DNA of 13,432 nt from an uncultured Austwickia sp. (GCA_934678955.1 CAKUSI010000075.1:1-13432), one strand, 5' to 3'; positions 1 through 8,200 are shown, counted from the stretch's first letter. The notes: generated by a model not told the origin, from the sequence alone. Translations and numbers: made by a program.

Positions 1-624
1 GGGGCGTCCGACACCCGGAGCGCGATCGAGGCCATGATCGCCGGGCCGGACGACCCCGACTACAGCAGTTCGTGGCCGAAGGACACCCGCGTCCTGGGCG
101 TCGACCAGCGCGACGGCGTGATCGCTGTCGACCTGTCGGGCGAGGCGCGGGACGCCAACGTGGGGGCCTCCGGGGAGGCCGCCATGGTGCAACAGCTGGT
201 CTGGACCGTCACTGAGTCGGTCGATCCCTCGGCGTCCGTGCTGGCGACGATCGAGGGCGAGCCGGCGTCCTGGGGTCACCTGTCCTGGGACGAGCCCATC
301 GCCCGCGAGGACCCGCTCGAGGTGCGACTGCTCGTGGGCATCGACTCCCCCGGCGAAGGGGAGACCGTGACATCACCCGTGCGGCTGTCCGGGGAGGCCA
401 ACGTGTTCGAGGCGACGCTGCCCTGGGCGGTGATGCGCATGGACGGCGCGAAGGTCCAGGAGGGTTTCGTCAACACCAGCGAGGGCCAGGTGTTCGCTCC
501 GTGGGAGCTCACGCTCACGCTCCCACCGGGCTCGTACGTGCTGGAGGTGCACGATTCCGACCCCTCTGGCGGGGAGTCGAACCGCCCGCCGGATCGGGAC
601 TCCCGAAACTTCACCGTCGGGTGA
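1..624 (+). CDS. GerMN / Gmad2 domain protein, 3' part
   Basis: The gene enters from the left edge: the frame is open from base 1 and the first internal ATG, at 34, sits inside the GerMN domain, so it is not the start. Of the 207 visible residues, about 1-105 are the end of a GerMN (spore germination/sporulation-type) domain, with typical pieces such as AGPDDPDY, the SSWPKDTRV stretch and VQQLVWTVT. Residues about 109-205 form a Gmad2 immunoglobulin-like domain, with IDSPGEGETVTSPVRLSGEA, VFEATLPW and LPPGSYVLEV. In non-sporulating Actinobacteria this pair usually occurs in secreted lipoproteins of unknown role, probably in the cell envelope; the signal peptide and lipobox would be upstream of the window. 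The stop lies 15 bp before the next start, so the two genes are probably co-transcribed. Family assignment is firm; function is not known. Confidence 0.88.
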   Translation, partial: GASDTRSAIEAMIAGPDDPDYSSSWPKDTRVLGVDQRDGVIAVDLSGEARDANVGASGEAAMVQQLVWTVTESVDPSASVLATIEGEPASWGHLSWDEPIAREDPLEVRLLVGIDSPGEGETVTSPVRLSGEANVFEATLPWAVMRMDGAKVQEGFVNTSEGQVFAPWELTLTLPPGSYVLEVHDSDPSGGESNRPPDRDSRNFTVG

Positions 625-630
625 GTGCAC

Positions 631-635
631 GGAGG
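631..635 (+). promoter_or_regulatory. Shine-Dalgarno for the 2Fe-2S gene
   Basis: GGAGG lies 4 nt before the ATG at 640. It favours this start over the in-frame GTG at 625, which directly abuts the preceding stop and has no ribosome-binding site of its own. Confidence 0.6.
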
Positions 636-639
636 TCCC

Positions 640-1095
640 ATGTCCCTCCTCGTCCTGAACGACGCGACCGTCGAGGCGCCGGCCGGCACCAACCTCCTGA
701 CTTGGCTGCGGGACCGCGGCCTGGTGGCCGCCAAGCCCGCGTGCCGGGGCGGCGACTGCGGGGCCTGCCAGGTGCTGCTCGGCGAGCGCGCGGCGGGGGC
801 GTCCGAGCCCGTCTACCGGGCGGTGAACAGCTGCCTGCTCCGTACACCCGCGTCCCACTCCCGCCTCCTCACCCAGACGCACCGACCGGGCACCGAGCAC
901 GCATCTGGCCTCCGGTGCGGGGGCGAACAGCTGGTGGCGCTGACGGTGCTGGACGCGACGGCCACCGGGCGCCTCAAGGCCGTGGACGAGGCCCTGTCCC
1001 GCGGGGAGACCATCGCGTGGGAGGTCTCGGGGGCGGGGTGGCACCACAGCCATGTCTCCGGGCCCAGCCACCGGCGGCACGGGCCGGGCGGTTGA
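640..1095 (+). CDS. Plant-type 2Fe-2S ferredoxin-domain protein
   Basis: A 151-residue protein. Its first ~70 residues are a beta-grasp ferredoxin fold with the plant-type ligand pattern C-x4-C-x2-C (Cys35, Cys40, Cys43, in [12 protein letters not shown]) and a fourth ligand Cys65 (AVNSCLL). It should hold one [2Fe-2S] cluster for single-electron transfer in the cytoplasm. The N-terminus resembles the small subunits of xanthine/CO dehydrogenases and the N-terminal domains of corrinoid-activating (DUF4445/RACo-type) proteins. The second helical cluster domain of the dehydrogenase subunits is absent. Residues ~72-151 match nothing I recognise and end in a His/Gly/Arg-rich tail. Codon use stays G/C-ending through most of the tail, so it is probably translated. 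The partner enzyme is unknown. Start is the ATG behind GGAGG. Confidence 0.78.
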   Translation: MSLLVLNDATVEAPAGTNLLTWLRDRGLVAAKPACRGGDCGACQVLLGERAAGASEPVYRAVNSCLLRTPASHSRLLTQTHRPGTEHASGLRCGGEQLVALTVLDATATGRLKAVDEALSRGETIAWEVSGAGWHHSHVSGPSHRRHGPGG

Positions 1096-1180
1096 CCGAT
1101 CGCCGCGGCGTGACATGCTGAGCGCATACTGGAGGTGCGGCGTTCGTCGAAGGATTCACCAGAATTCGTCTGCAGTTCCT

Positions 1181-1200
1181 GTTGTCGACCGCGTTGTCGA
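1181..1200 (+). repeat. Direct repeat GTTGTCGA x2 upstream of sdaA
   Basis: GTTGTCGA occurs at 1181-1188 and again at 1193-1200, 12 bp apart start to start, just before the ribosome-binding site. A related copy, GTTCGTCGAAGG, lies at 1142-1153. It could be a tandem operator, but two short copies may be chance in this composition. Confidence 0.3.
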
Positions 1201-1207
1201 AAGGTGG
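1201..1207 (+). promoter_or_regulatory. Shine-Dalgarno for the native sdaA start
   Basis: AAGGTGG lies 7 nt before the ATG at 1215. This well-spaced site marks 1215 as the natural start, although that ATG now reads only four codons before TGA. The longer in-frame ATGs at 1052 and 1115 lack such a site. Confidence 0.6.
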
Positions 1208-1214
1208 TGTCCCC

Positions 1215-2596
1215 ATGGCCCTGAGCTGAGCGCTCTGGATCTCTTCTCCATCGGGATCGGCCCCTCGTCCTCCCACACCGTCGGCCCCATGCGCACGGCC
1301 CACCTCTTCCTCACCGAACTGGCAGGCGCCGGCCTCCGCCCGGGCCTGGCCCGGGTGTGCACCGAACTGTTCGGGTCGCTCGCCCTCACCGGACGCGGCC
1401 ACGGCACCGACCGGGCGGTCATCCTCGGCCTGATGGGCGACGTGCCGGAGAGCTGCGACACGACCACCGCCGGCCGGCGCGTCGACGAGGCCTGCCTCCG
1501 GGGCCGGCTGTCCGTCGAAGGCGGCCCCGAGATCGAGTTCGACCGCGCCCGCGACGTCGTGATGCAGATGCGGGTCTTCCTGCCCGGGCACCCCAACGGC
1601 ATGCGGCTGACCGCCTTCGACTCCGCGGGCGACATCCTGTTGACCAGGGTGTACTACTCGGTCGGCGGCGGTTTCGTCGTCGACGAGGAGACCTTGGAGC
1701 ACGGCGCCCCGACCGCGGACGAGGTGCCCCTGCGGTACCCGTTCCGCTCCGGGACCGACCTGCTCGAGATCTGCCAGCGGGAGGGCCTCTCGATCAGCGA
1801 GGTCATGCTCGCCAACGAGGAGGCCTGGCGACCCGCCGCCGAGACGCGTGCGGCGCTGCTGCACATCTGGTCGGTCATGCAGCAGTGCGTGGACAACGGG
1901 GCGCACAGCGATCCCGGCATCCTGCCCGGCGGCCTCGGCGTCCGGCGGCGGGCCCCCGGGCTCCATGAGCGACTGGTGGCCGAGGGCGTGACCGATGACC
2001 CGCTGCGGGCCATGGACTGGGTCAACCTGTTCGCCCTCGCGGTCAACGAGGAGAATGCGGCGGGCGGACGCGTGGTGACGGCCCCGACGAACGGCGCCGC
2101 GGGCATCCTGCCCGCCGTGCTGCACTACTTCGTGCGATTCATCCCCGGCGCGGACGAGGACGCCGTCGTGCGATTCCTGCTCACCGCCGCCGCCGTCGGA
2201 ATCCTGTTCAAGACGAACGCGTCGATCTCGGGTGCCGAGGTCGGCTGCCAGGGCGAGATGGGCTCCGCCTGCTCGATGGCCGCCGCCGGCCTCTGTGAGG
2301 TGCTCGGTGGCACCCCGGCCCAGGTCGAGAACGCCGCCGAGATCGGCATCGAACACAACCTCGGACTCACCTGCGACCCCGTGGGCGGCCTCGTCCAGGT
2401 GCCCTGCATCGAACGCAACGCGATCGGGAGCGTCAAGGCGATCAACGCCGCCCGGATGGCACTGCACGGTGACGGGAGCCACCACATCTCGCTCGACGCG
2501 GCCATCCTCACCATGCACCTCACCGGGGCCGACATGAAGAGCGAGCACAAGGAGACCTCCCGCGGCGGCCTCGCCGTGAGCTACACCGAGTGCTGA
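1215..2596 (+). CDS. sdaA: L-serine ammonia-lyase, Fe-S type, with 5-bp frameshift near start
   Basis: Single-chain L-serine dehydratase converting L-serine to pyruvate and ammonia with a [4Fe-4S] cluster in the cytoplasm. The N-terminal beta domain begins [20 protein letters not shown]; the C-terminal alpha domain carries [18 protein letters not shown] and PCIERN. With one copy of the TGAGC duplication removed, the protein starts [10 protein letters not shown] and is 458 residues long. Cluster cysteines then fall at 343, 385 and 396, and Cys458 is the last residue, the same numbering I recall for Legionella serine dehydratase, where the terminal cysteine is a 'tail-in-mouth' fourth ligand. 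As sequenced, ATG 1215 reads M-A-L-S-stop (TGA 1227-1229), and the enzyme frame continues from 1226 without a good start; upstream ATGs at 1115 and 1052 would add 37 or 58 unconserved residues ahead of LSALDLF. It may be inactive, poorly expressed or a sequencing error. Family identity is certain. Confidence 0.92.
1222..1231 (+). repeat. 5-bp tandem duplication (TGAGC)2 in sdaA codons 3-5
   Basis: TGAGC at 1222-1226 is repeated at 1227-1231. Deleting either copy joins ATG GCC CTG AGC to GCT CTG GAT CTC, exactly the expected start of SdaA. The second copy creates the TGA stop at 1227-1229. An in-frame CTG at 1226-1228 overlaps that stop as CTGA. Confidence 0.85.
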
Positions 2597-3582
2597 CCAC
2601 CCCCGCGCAGCCGCTCCAACTCGTGGAGCAGCACCCAGCACTGGCTCAGGCCGATCTTGCCCTCGCTCCTCAGCTCGTCCATCAAACCCTGGACCCCGGC
2701 CAGCACGACCGCGCGCTGTTCGGCCCACCGGGCGACCCGGTCCGCGGGTTCGCCCGGGGCGTCGGAGGTCAGCGCGTCCGACGTGAGGGTGGTCGCCAAC
2801 CGGTACAGGTCGTCGCGCAGGGAGGACTTCGCCACAGCGTCCCACCGGTCCCCGGTCGGGACGGTCGCGATCAGGTCGAGCAGGTCGCCCATCCTGATGA
2901 CCCCGGCCATCTGGTGGTAGGCCGCTGCCACGGCGGTCACGTCCGTGCCCCTGCGCTCGGCGAGTTCGACGATCCCCAGGCTGTCGTAGGCGTCGACCAG
3001 CCCTGCGGCTTCCCCGGCGAGGTCGGTGGGCACCCCGCGCGCCTCGTGCTCGGCGACGCGCTGCCGGAAGCGCTCGCGACCCCGCTCGGTGAGCAGCGCC
3101 GTTCCATCAGCACGTAGGCGGGCGACCCCGTCGGAGTAACGGTCGATCTCCGCGGCCACCTGTCCCAGCCCCGGCTTGCGCTCCAACAGGTGCCACACGG
3201 CCCGCTCGAGCAGCCGACGGAACTCGAGGAAGAGGTCGTTCTGGACGGCCGTGGGCACCCGGCCGTCGTGGGCCTCGACAGCGAGCACCTACTCCCGCTG
3301 GTCGAACACCTCCCGGGCGACCACGTACGCCCTGGCCACCTCGGCGAGGGACGCGCCGGTCTCCTCCATCGCCCGGTGCGCGAACGTGATCCCGCCACGG
3401 TTGACCAGTGAGTTCGCGATGCGGTTGGCGATGATCTCGCGGCGCAGGGAGTGCCGGGCCACCGCCTCGCCGAAGCGGTGCAGCGCGGCCGGGAAGTAGT
3501 CGACCAGCTCGCGCTCGAACCAGGGCTCGTCGGGCAGGTCGGAGGCCAGCAAGGCGTCCTTCAGGGCCAGCTTGGCGTGAAC
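2581..3582 (-). pseudogene. gdh: 3' remnant of NAD-specific glutamate dehydrogenase (large Bac_GDH type)
   Basis: Only about the last 330 codons remain of an enzyme that in this family has roughly 1600 residues and oxidises glutamate to 2-oxoglutarate and ammonia with NAD+. The similarity begins at VHAKLALKDALLASDLPDEP and continues through RREIIANRIANSLVNRGGIT, FAHRAMEETGAS, EVARAYVVAREVF, then RVPTAVQNDLFLEFRRLLER, to the terminal LLHELERLRG. This is the C-terminal helical region of the family; the catalytic Rossmann and substrate domains are missing. An in-frame TAG at 3289-3291, between VFDQRE and VLAVEAHDG, splits it further. No start of the original gene exists; the TTG at 3552 and GTG at 3288 are internal codons. 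The 3' end overlaps sdaA by 16 bp in convergent orientation. The upstream edge abuts the kinase gene. Non-functional as sequenced. Confidence 0.9.
3289..3291 (-). other. In-frame amber codon in the gdh remnant
   Basis: The + strand CTA reads TAG on the minus strand in the gdh frame. Recognisable gdh sequence continues in the same frame on both sides, so this is a point nonsense change rather than a frameshift. In relatives this position carries an ordinary residue between the conserved REVF and VEA..RVPTA segments. Confidence 0.85.
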
Positions 3583-5147
3583 CGCCCCGCGACTAGGGCG
3601 CCCGGCGCGGCGTCCAGGGGATCGCCGGCCTCAGGGTCGGGCGTCTCGGAGGCGTCCAGATCGGCGAGGAACGCGGGAACGTCCGCCGTCCGGTCGCTGA
3701 CGCGCGGGCGGGTGGCCTTGAGGACCGCTTCCCTCAGGGCGGGCGACACCTCCGGTCGTTCGATCGAGAGGTCCAGACCGCTCTGGCGGCCGAGCCGTTC
3801 GCGCAGTTCCACAGTTGTCCGGACTGCGGGGGCACCAGCGAGCACGTAGAAGGTCAGCGCGCCCAGCCCGAACACGTCGAGGCGGACGCGATCCGTGGCC
3901 CGCCCGAAGGCGCCCTCAGGAGCGGCGAACCCCTCCTGAAGCCAGCGCTCCCCGTCGGGGGTGGGCGTGGCGGCGTCCGTGCCGAAGAGGGCGGTGACGC
4001 CCGCGGTCGGCGTCCCGGCGGCGGCGACCGCGCCCACGCTCTGCCAGTCAGCCACGACGACGCGGAGGCGTCCGTTCTTGTCCGACACCAGGACGGCACG
4101 CGGCGAGAGCCCGCGGTGCACCAGCCGGTTGCTGTGCGCGTAGGACAATGCGTCCCCCACTTGGCGGACGATCGCCAGCTGGGTTTCGAGCGGGACACCA
4201 CCCGGCCGGTCGGCCAGCCACAGGTCGAGGGGTTGCTGGTCGGGGTCGTAGGGGTACACGAGCCCGATGCCGAGGTCGCACTCGACCAGATCGTCGGGCC
4301 GCAGCACGCCCTGATGGGTGAGGCGCCGCAGCGTCCGGTACTCGTGCTCCGCCAGCTGGCGGACGCGATGGCGCTCGGCCGCAGACGCTCCGCTGGGCAG
4401 CGTCTGGAAGCGGATGCGGCGACGTTCGGTCTGGCTGACCTTGTGGGTGGCGAGCCAGTCCTGCCAACCGTCCCCCTCGGCGATCGCACCGCCCTCCAGA
4501 ACCCAGCTGCCGGCCTCACGCTCGCGTCGCTGCACCGGGCCGATACGGGCGAGCAGTGCCACGAGGATGGCCTCGGTGTTGGGGCCGATCGGCCTGCCCG
4601 GCCCGCTGGGGCGCGTGAGGAGGGTTGAGATGCCCGGTAGCCCCGACGTGGTCTCGAAATCGTCGAGCCCGTAGAGGTCGCGCTTAGCGCTGTCGGGGAG
4701 GTCGACGCGGACGCGTTCGTGGTGCAGGAAGACGGACTCCTGGACCCACGGGATGACCTCATTGGCCGGAGCAGCGCCGGCGATTCGCTTCTCGCGCACC
4801 CAAGCCAGGTACTCGTCCTTCAGCTTGGACGCGAAGTACTGCGCCTTGCGGCGGGCGAGCTTGAGCGGCGAATCTTCCGCACGGTGCCCGTCGCGCAGCC
4901 ACGTGAGGTCGTTGCCGCGGATGGTGCCCGAGTAGTACTTCAGCTCGACAAGGTGGAAGCCGTCACGCCCCAGCACCAGCAGGTCGATCTCGTGCCACCG
5001 CCCGTGGGCGTCGCGGAACTCGAAGTTCGACCAGGCACGATAGGGAGTCTCGTCCGGCAACAGGTGACGGACGAGGTCGAGACCATCCGCCTCATGGGCA
5101 AACTGGGAACTCGTGACCTCGACCCAACGTCCGGAGTCGCCAGTCAC
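3561..5147 (-). CDS. PglW-like NERD plus pseudokinase protein, 3' truncated
   Basis: A 528-residue protein. Residues ~15-180 are a NERD (nuclease-related) domain with the PD-(D/E)XK-like core HEIDLLVLGRDGFHLVELK: Asp55, Glu68 and Lys70 line up as potential metal and catalytic residues. Residues ~240-500 are a serine/threonine-kinase fold whose key residues are changed. The strand where VAIK is expected reads RRIRFQTLP with no lysine, the HRD loop is HRGLSPRAVLV (Gly346 for Asp), and DFG is ADW (Asp367). APE (409-411) and DVFGLGAL are kept. It is probably a pseudokinase or nucleotide sensor. NERD followed by a degenerate kinase is the N-terminal layout of BREX type 2 PglW. There the chain goes on past a DPL..PG..LA..F linker into more domains; here it stops right after DPLDAAPGALVAGRFT because of the junction with gdh. 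Start is GTG 5147 behind a GGGGGGTGG-like site, 59 bp after the helicase stop, same strand. Confidence 0.82.
   Translation of the reverse strand: MTGDSGRWVEVTSSQFAHEADGLDLVRHLLPDETPYRAWSNFEFRDAHGRWHEIDLLVLGRDGFHLVELKYYSGTIRGNDLTWLRDGHRAEDSPLKLARRKAQYFASKLKDEYLAWVREKRIAGAAPANEVIPWVQESVFLHHERVRVDLPDSAKRDLYGLDDFETTSGLPGISTLLTRPSGPGRPIGPNTEAILVALLARIGPVQRREREAGSWVLEGGAIAEGDGWQDWLATHKVSQTERRRIRFQTLPSGASAAERHRVRQLAEHEYRTLRRLTHQGVLRPDDLVECDLGIGLVYPYDPDQQPLDLWLADRPGGVPLETQLAIVRQVGDALSYAHSNRLVHRGLSPRAVLVSDKNGRLRVVVADWQSVGAVAAAGTPTAGVTALFGTDAATPTPDGERWLQEGFAAPEGAFGRATDRVRLDVFGLGALTFYVLAGAPAVRTTVELRERLGRQSGLDLSIERPEVSPALREAVLKATRPRVSDRTADVPAFLADLDASETPDPEAGDPLDAAPGALVAGRFTPSWP
3575..3590. other. Recombination junction: kinase gene fused to gdh remnant
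   Basis: On the minus strand the kinase frame reads ...GALVAGRFT-PSWP-stop. The bases for PSWP and the TGA at 3561-3563 read KLALK of glutamate dehydrogenase in the neighbouring frame. Two unrelated genes therefore meet within about 15 bp, and each lacks the part that should lie on the other side. No insertion sequence, integrase or obvious inverted repeat is present at the joint. The exact base cannot be fixed, because a few bases suit both partners. Confidence 0.8.
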
Positions 5148-5157
5148 TCCACCCCCC

Positions 5158-5182
5158 TGTCACCAGCCTGTGGATTGTCACC
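5158..5182. repeat. Short direct repeat TGTCACC x2 between helicase and kinase genes
   Basis: TGTCACC lies at 5158-5164 and 5176-5182, 18 bp apart, in the 59-bp gap just upstream of the kinase start. It could be an operator half-site pair or chance. No clear promoter or terminator is seen in the gap. Confidence 0.25.
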
Positions 5183-5206
5183 CTACCGGGGCCCAGCCGC
5201 GCGCCC

Positions 5207-8200
5207 TCAAACCGACGCAGCCCTGAGTCGCACGCCGAGTGAGGTGAGCAGTTCGGCTGCTGCCCCGCGCGAGAGGATCTCGTGGTCGCGCTGGTTGCGG
5301 TAGCCACGCAGGCAGCCGTAGCAGGACGTCTCCGGCCCACATTCGCACTCAGTCACCCGCCGCAGGGCCGCCTCGAGGACGTCCTCCAGCCTCTCCTCGA
5401 TCCGCAGCACATTCCCTCCACCACCCGGCACCGTGTCGAACAGAACCAGCGACTTCGTGACCGGGCCGGTGGGCGACAAGGTGCCGCCGATGTCGTCTCG
5501 GGAGATCTGCAGGGTCTCCGACGCCGCCTCGAGCAAGGCGTACAGCACGGACTTCCAGGCGGCTTCCTCCCGGAAGATCTTGTTCGGCCTGACGTCCAGC
5601 CAGAGCAGATCGGTCTCGTACGGATGAGCGAGGTCGACGAGGTCCAGGGGGCCCGTGCAGTCGTGCCCCGCCCTCAGGAGGTGCTGATGCTTGGTCGGAC
5701 GCCGACCCCCGACGTTGATCAGGGCCGTGCCCCAGCCGCACCACCGACAGACCAGGTAGCCACGCTCGGAAGGCCCGTCGGCGATGGAGATGAGGCGGCC
5801 TCGGGGACCCACGAACGCCTCGATGGTTCCCCCGGGGAGCTCGAACGAGCGCGTGCGGGAGACGTCCGACAGTTTGACCACGTGCGTGGCGCCTCCCCAG
5901 GCCCCGCGAGGTGGTCGGGCTCCGGGTCGTTTCGGGTCGGGCGCCGCCACGAAGCCGAACTCGGGGATGATCAGCCTCCGTGCGGCCGCGGCGGCCACGT
6001 CGCCGCAGGTTGGGCACTGCGGCTCGACGTCACCGAAGGACTCTGTGTACTGACCGCACCGCCGGCAGACGCGGTAGTTCAGCTCGACGAGCTGCTTCCC
6101 GGGGAGACGGTAGATGCCGCGCGACGTCCACTCCAAGCCGCCCGCGACCAACGACGCGTCCGGCGCGTACTCGTGGATCGCCTGCGACAGGTCCCGCGAC
6201 AGGTCGAGCTTGGCCCCGAGGAAGTGCTCGGCAGTGCTGAAGTCGGTCCGCAGCTCCACCGAATCGACCGGGAAGCCGTACTTGGGAATCACGTTGTGGT
6301 TCGCGAGGTGGCCCAAGAGGTCGCGGCCGAGGATCGTGTTCAGGACGCCCTCGTAGCGGTCGGCGAGTTTGAAGTTGCGGGCGGCCACCGCCTCGTCCTG
6401 GATGCCCCGCAGCGTGGAGACGTCCGCCGCCAGCTCCTGCCGCACTTCCTCCAGTAGTTCGAGCAACACCGGCACCCATTCGCCGCCGTCGACGCCGATG
6501 GTGTTCTGGACGGCCACCGGCAAGACGCGTCGGAGGGAAGCCTGAACGTCGGCAGGGACGGGGTCCAGGAAGGTTCGGACGGCCGCGACCGGTGGTTCGC
6601 CCACCCCGTCGCCGATGAAGAACTCGCCTGCCTTCCGGGAGATGCCGTGGACGTGCTCCAGGTACCACCGGAAGAACGCCGCGAGCGCAACGGAGTGGGC
6701 GTGTCGTCTGTCGATGCGGTCGTTGTCGAGAGGCACGTAGGGAGCACGGATGCGACCCGTCATCATCGCTTCTGGAGCGGCGAACTGGGTCAGATCGTGC
6801 GACCGTCGCTGTGCGTACGTGACCACCAGGGCGGCGGCGCCGGCGCGACGTCCGGCTCGCCCCGCACGCTGGACGTAGTTGGCGGTGGTGGGCGGCATGT
6901 TCCGCAACATCACCGACTGCAGCTCGCCGACGTCGACCCCCAGTTCGAACGTGGTCGAGCACGACAGTGCGTTGATCTCGCCCCGGATGAAGTCCTGCTG
7001 GATGCGGGCCGCCTCAGTGTTGCGCCACTGCGCGGTGTGCTCGCTGGCCGCCAGCGGGACTGGGAGCATCGACTGGTAGATGGCCCGGTAGTGATCGCGG
7101 TCGACGTCCGCCGGCGGGGGGACGAGAGGGAGCAATTCCCCAGAGCACCCCAGCGCCGGGCAGACTCCCGCCACGGACACCGGAGCCACGCGCTGACACG
7201 TCGAGCACTGATACACGGGCGTGTGAGCATCCACCAGCGCAAACCGGAGCATGCGGTGGTCGACCTGGCTGACGGCACCCAACCCCTTTCTGGTGCTGGA
7301 GGCCAACCAGTCGACCTCGGTGCCCGCGTCGGTGAGGAAACGCCAGACACCGTTCAGCACGACGCCGGGGTCGGCGTTGCTTCCGAGCGCTGCCAGCACG
7401 CGGGTCGCGTAGTCGACGCGACGGTTGCTTCCACGCCCGGGGAGCCATGAGAGCACCTTCCGCTTGGGCTCCGGCCCGCTGAGGCGTGCGTAGATGGGCC
7501 CGAGCCGTGGGGCGAAGATGTCGTGGTTGGGCGGGACGTCGTCCGGCATCGTCACAGCGCCTTGGAGCCTCAGGGTCCGGACCAGCTCCGCGACGAAGTC
7601 CCACGCCTGGTCCGGGGTGAGGCCCAGCCGCAGGAGTGGCTCCGGGGGCTGCCAGCCGGGCTCGAGTCGCAGGGTGACGCGCACGAGACCGACGCCCTCG
7701 AGGGACTGTCGATCGTCCATGCTCACGGCCTCGGCCATGATCCACGGGGCGATCACCCGCTCCTGTTCCGCGGCCGACATGCCGCGCCTGAACACCTGCA
7801 CCGCGTCCGCGCTGCGCCGGACATGGAACCTAGCGTCGGGAACGTTCACTTCCGTCGTGGCGGCACCAGCCGACTCCAGCCCTTGGATGACCAGGCGCCG
7901 GCGCTGAAGCCGACCGTACGAATCTTCCAGGTACGGCGCGAAGTAGGCGGCCGCCTGCCGGCTGTCGCTGAACATGAGCAGTTTGCGGCCTTCACCGGGC
8001 CGACCTACATCCCGAGGGTCGTCGCTGGCGGGCAGGCTCTGGTAGAGGGAGGTCGTGATGACTGCACCCGCGGCGTCCGCGCCGGTCTCGAAGGCGCGGA
8101 CGGTGCCGGCTCCGCGGGCCCCGCACACCAGGCAACCGAGGAGCTCCTGGCCATGCTGCTTGAGCTTGCGAACCCGCCGGAGTGCCGAGTTGCCGCAGTC

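Larger units (their letters stand above)
1096..1214 (+). promoter_or_regulatory. Leader / intergenic region before sdaA
   Basis: About 120 bp of visibly lower GC than the flanking genes, consistent with a promoter and leader rather than coding DNA. The sdaA frame is open through it (in-frame ATGs at 1052 and 1115), but the encoded residues have no counterpart in serine dehydratases. TTGACC at 1092-1097 resembles a -35 box, but I see no convincing -10 at proper spacing, so the promoter is not placed. Confidence 0.35.

Noticed and set aside
1092..1129. Possible sigma-70 promoter (TTGACC ... CATACT) before sdaA
   Set aside because: The spacing is 26 bp, too long, and no -10 fits at 16-19 bp from TTGACC.
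974..2845. 623-aa open frame on the minus strand across sdaA
   Set aside because: It is antisense to a clear serine dehydratase, low-complexity (Gly/Arg/Asp/His-rich) and crosses gene boundaries; a typical high-GC shadow frame.
3289..3552. 87-aa small gene and, below it, a 235-aa gene starting GTG 3288
   Set aside because: Both are pieces of one glutamate dehydrogenase frame split by the amber codon; neither start is natural and the conserved sequence runs on upstream of 3552.
5174..5210. Possible internal promoter before the kinase gene (TTGAGG ... TAGGGT / GACAAT on the minus strand)
   Set aside because: Poor matches with spacings of 19 or 25 bp; the 59-bp gap and strand fit simple read-through from the helicase.
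5282..6457. 391-aa open frame on the plus strand
   Set aside because: Antisense shadow of the helicase C-terminus and DUF1998 region.
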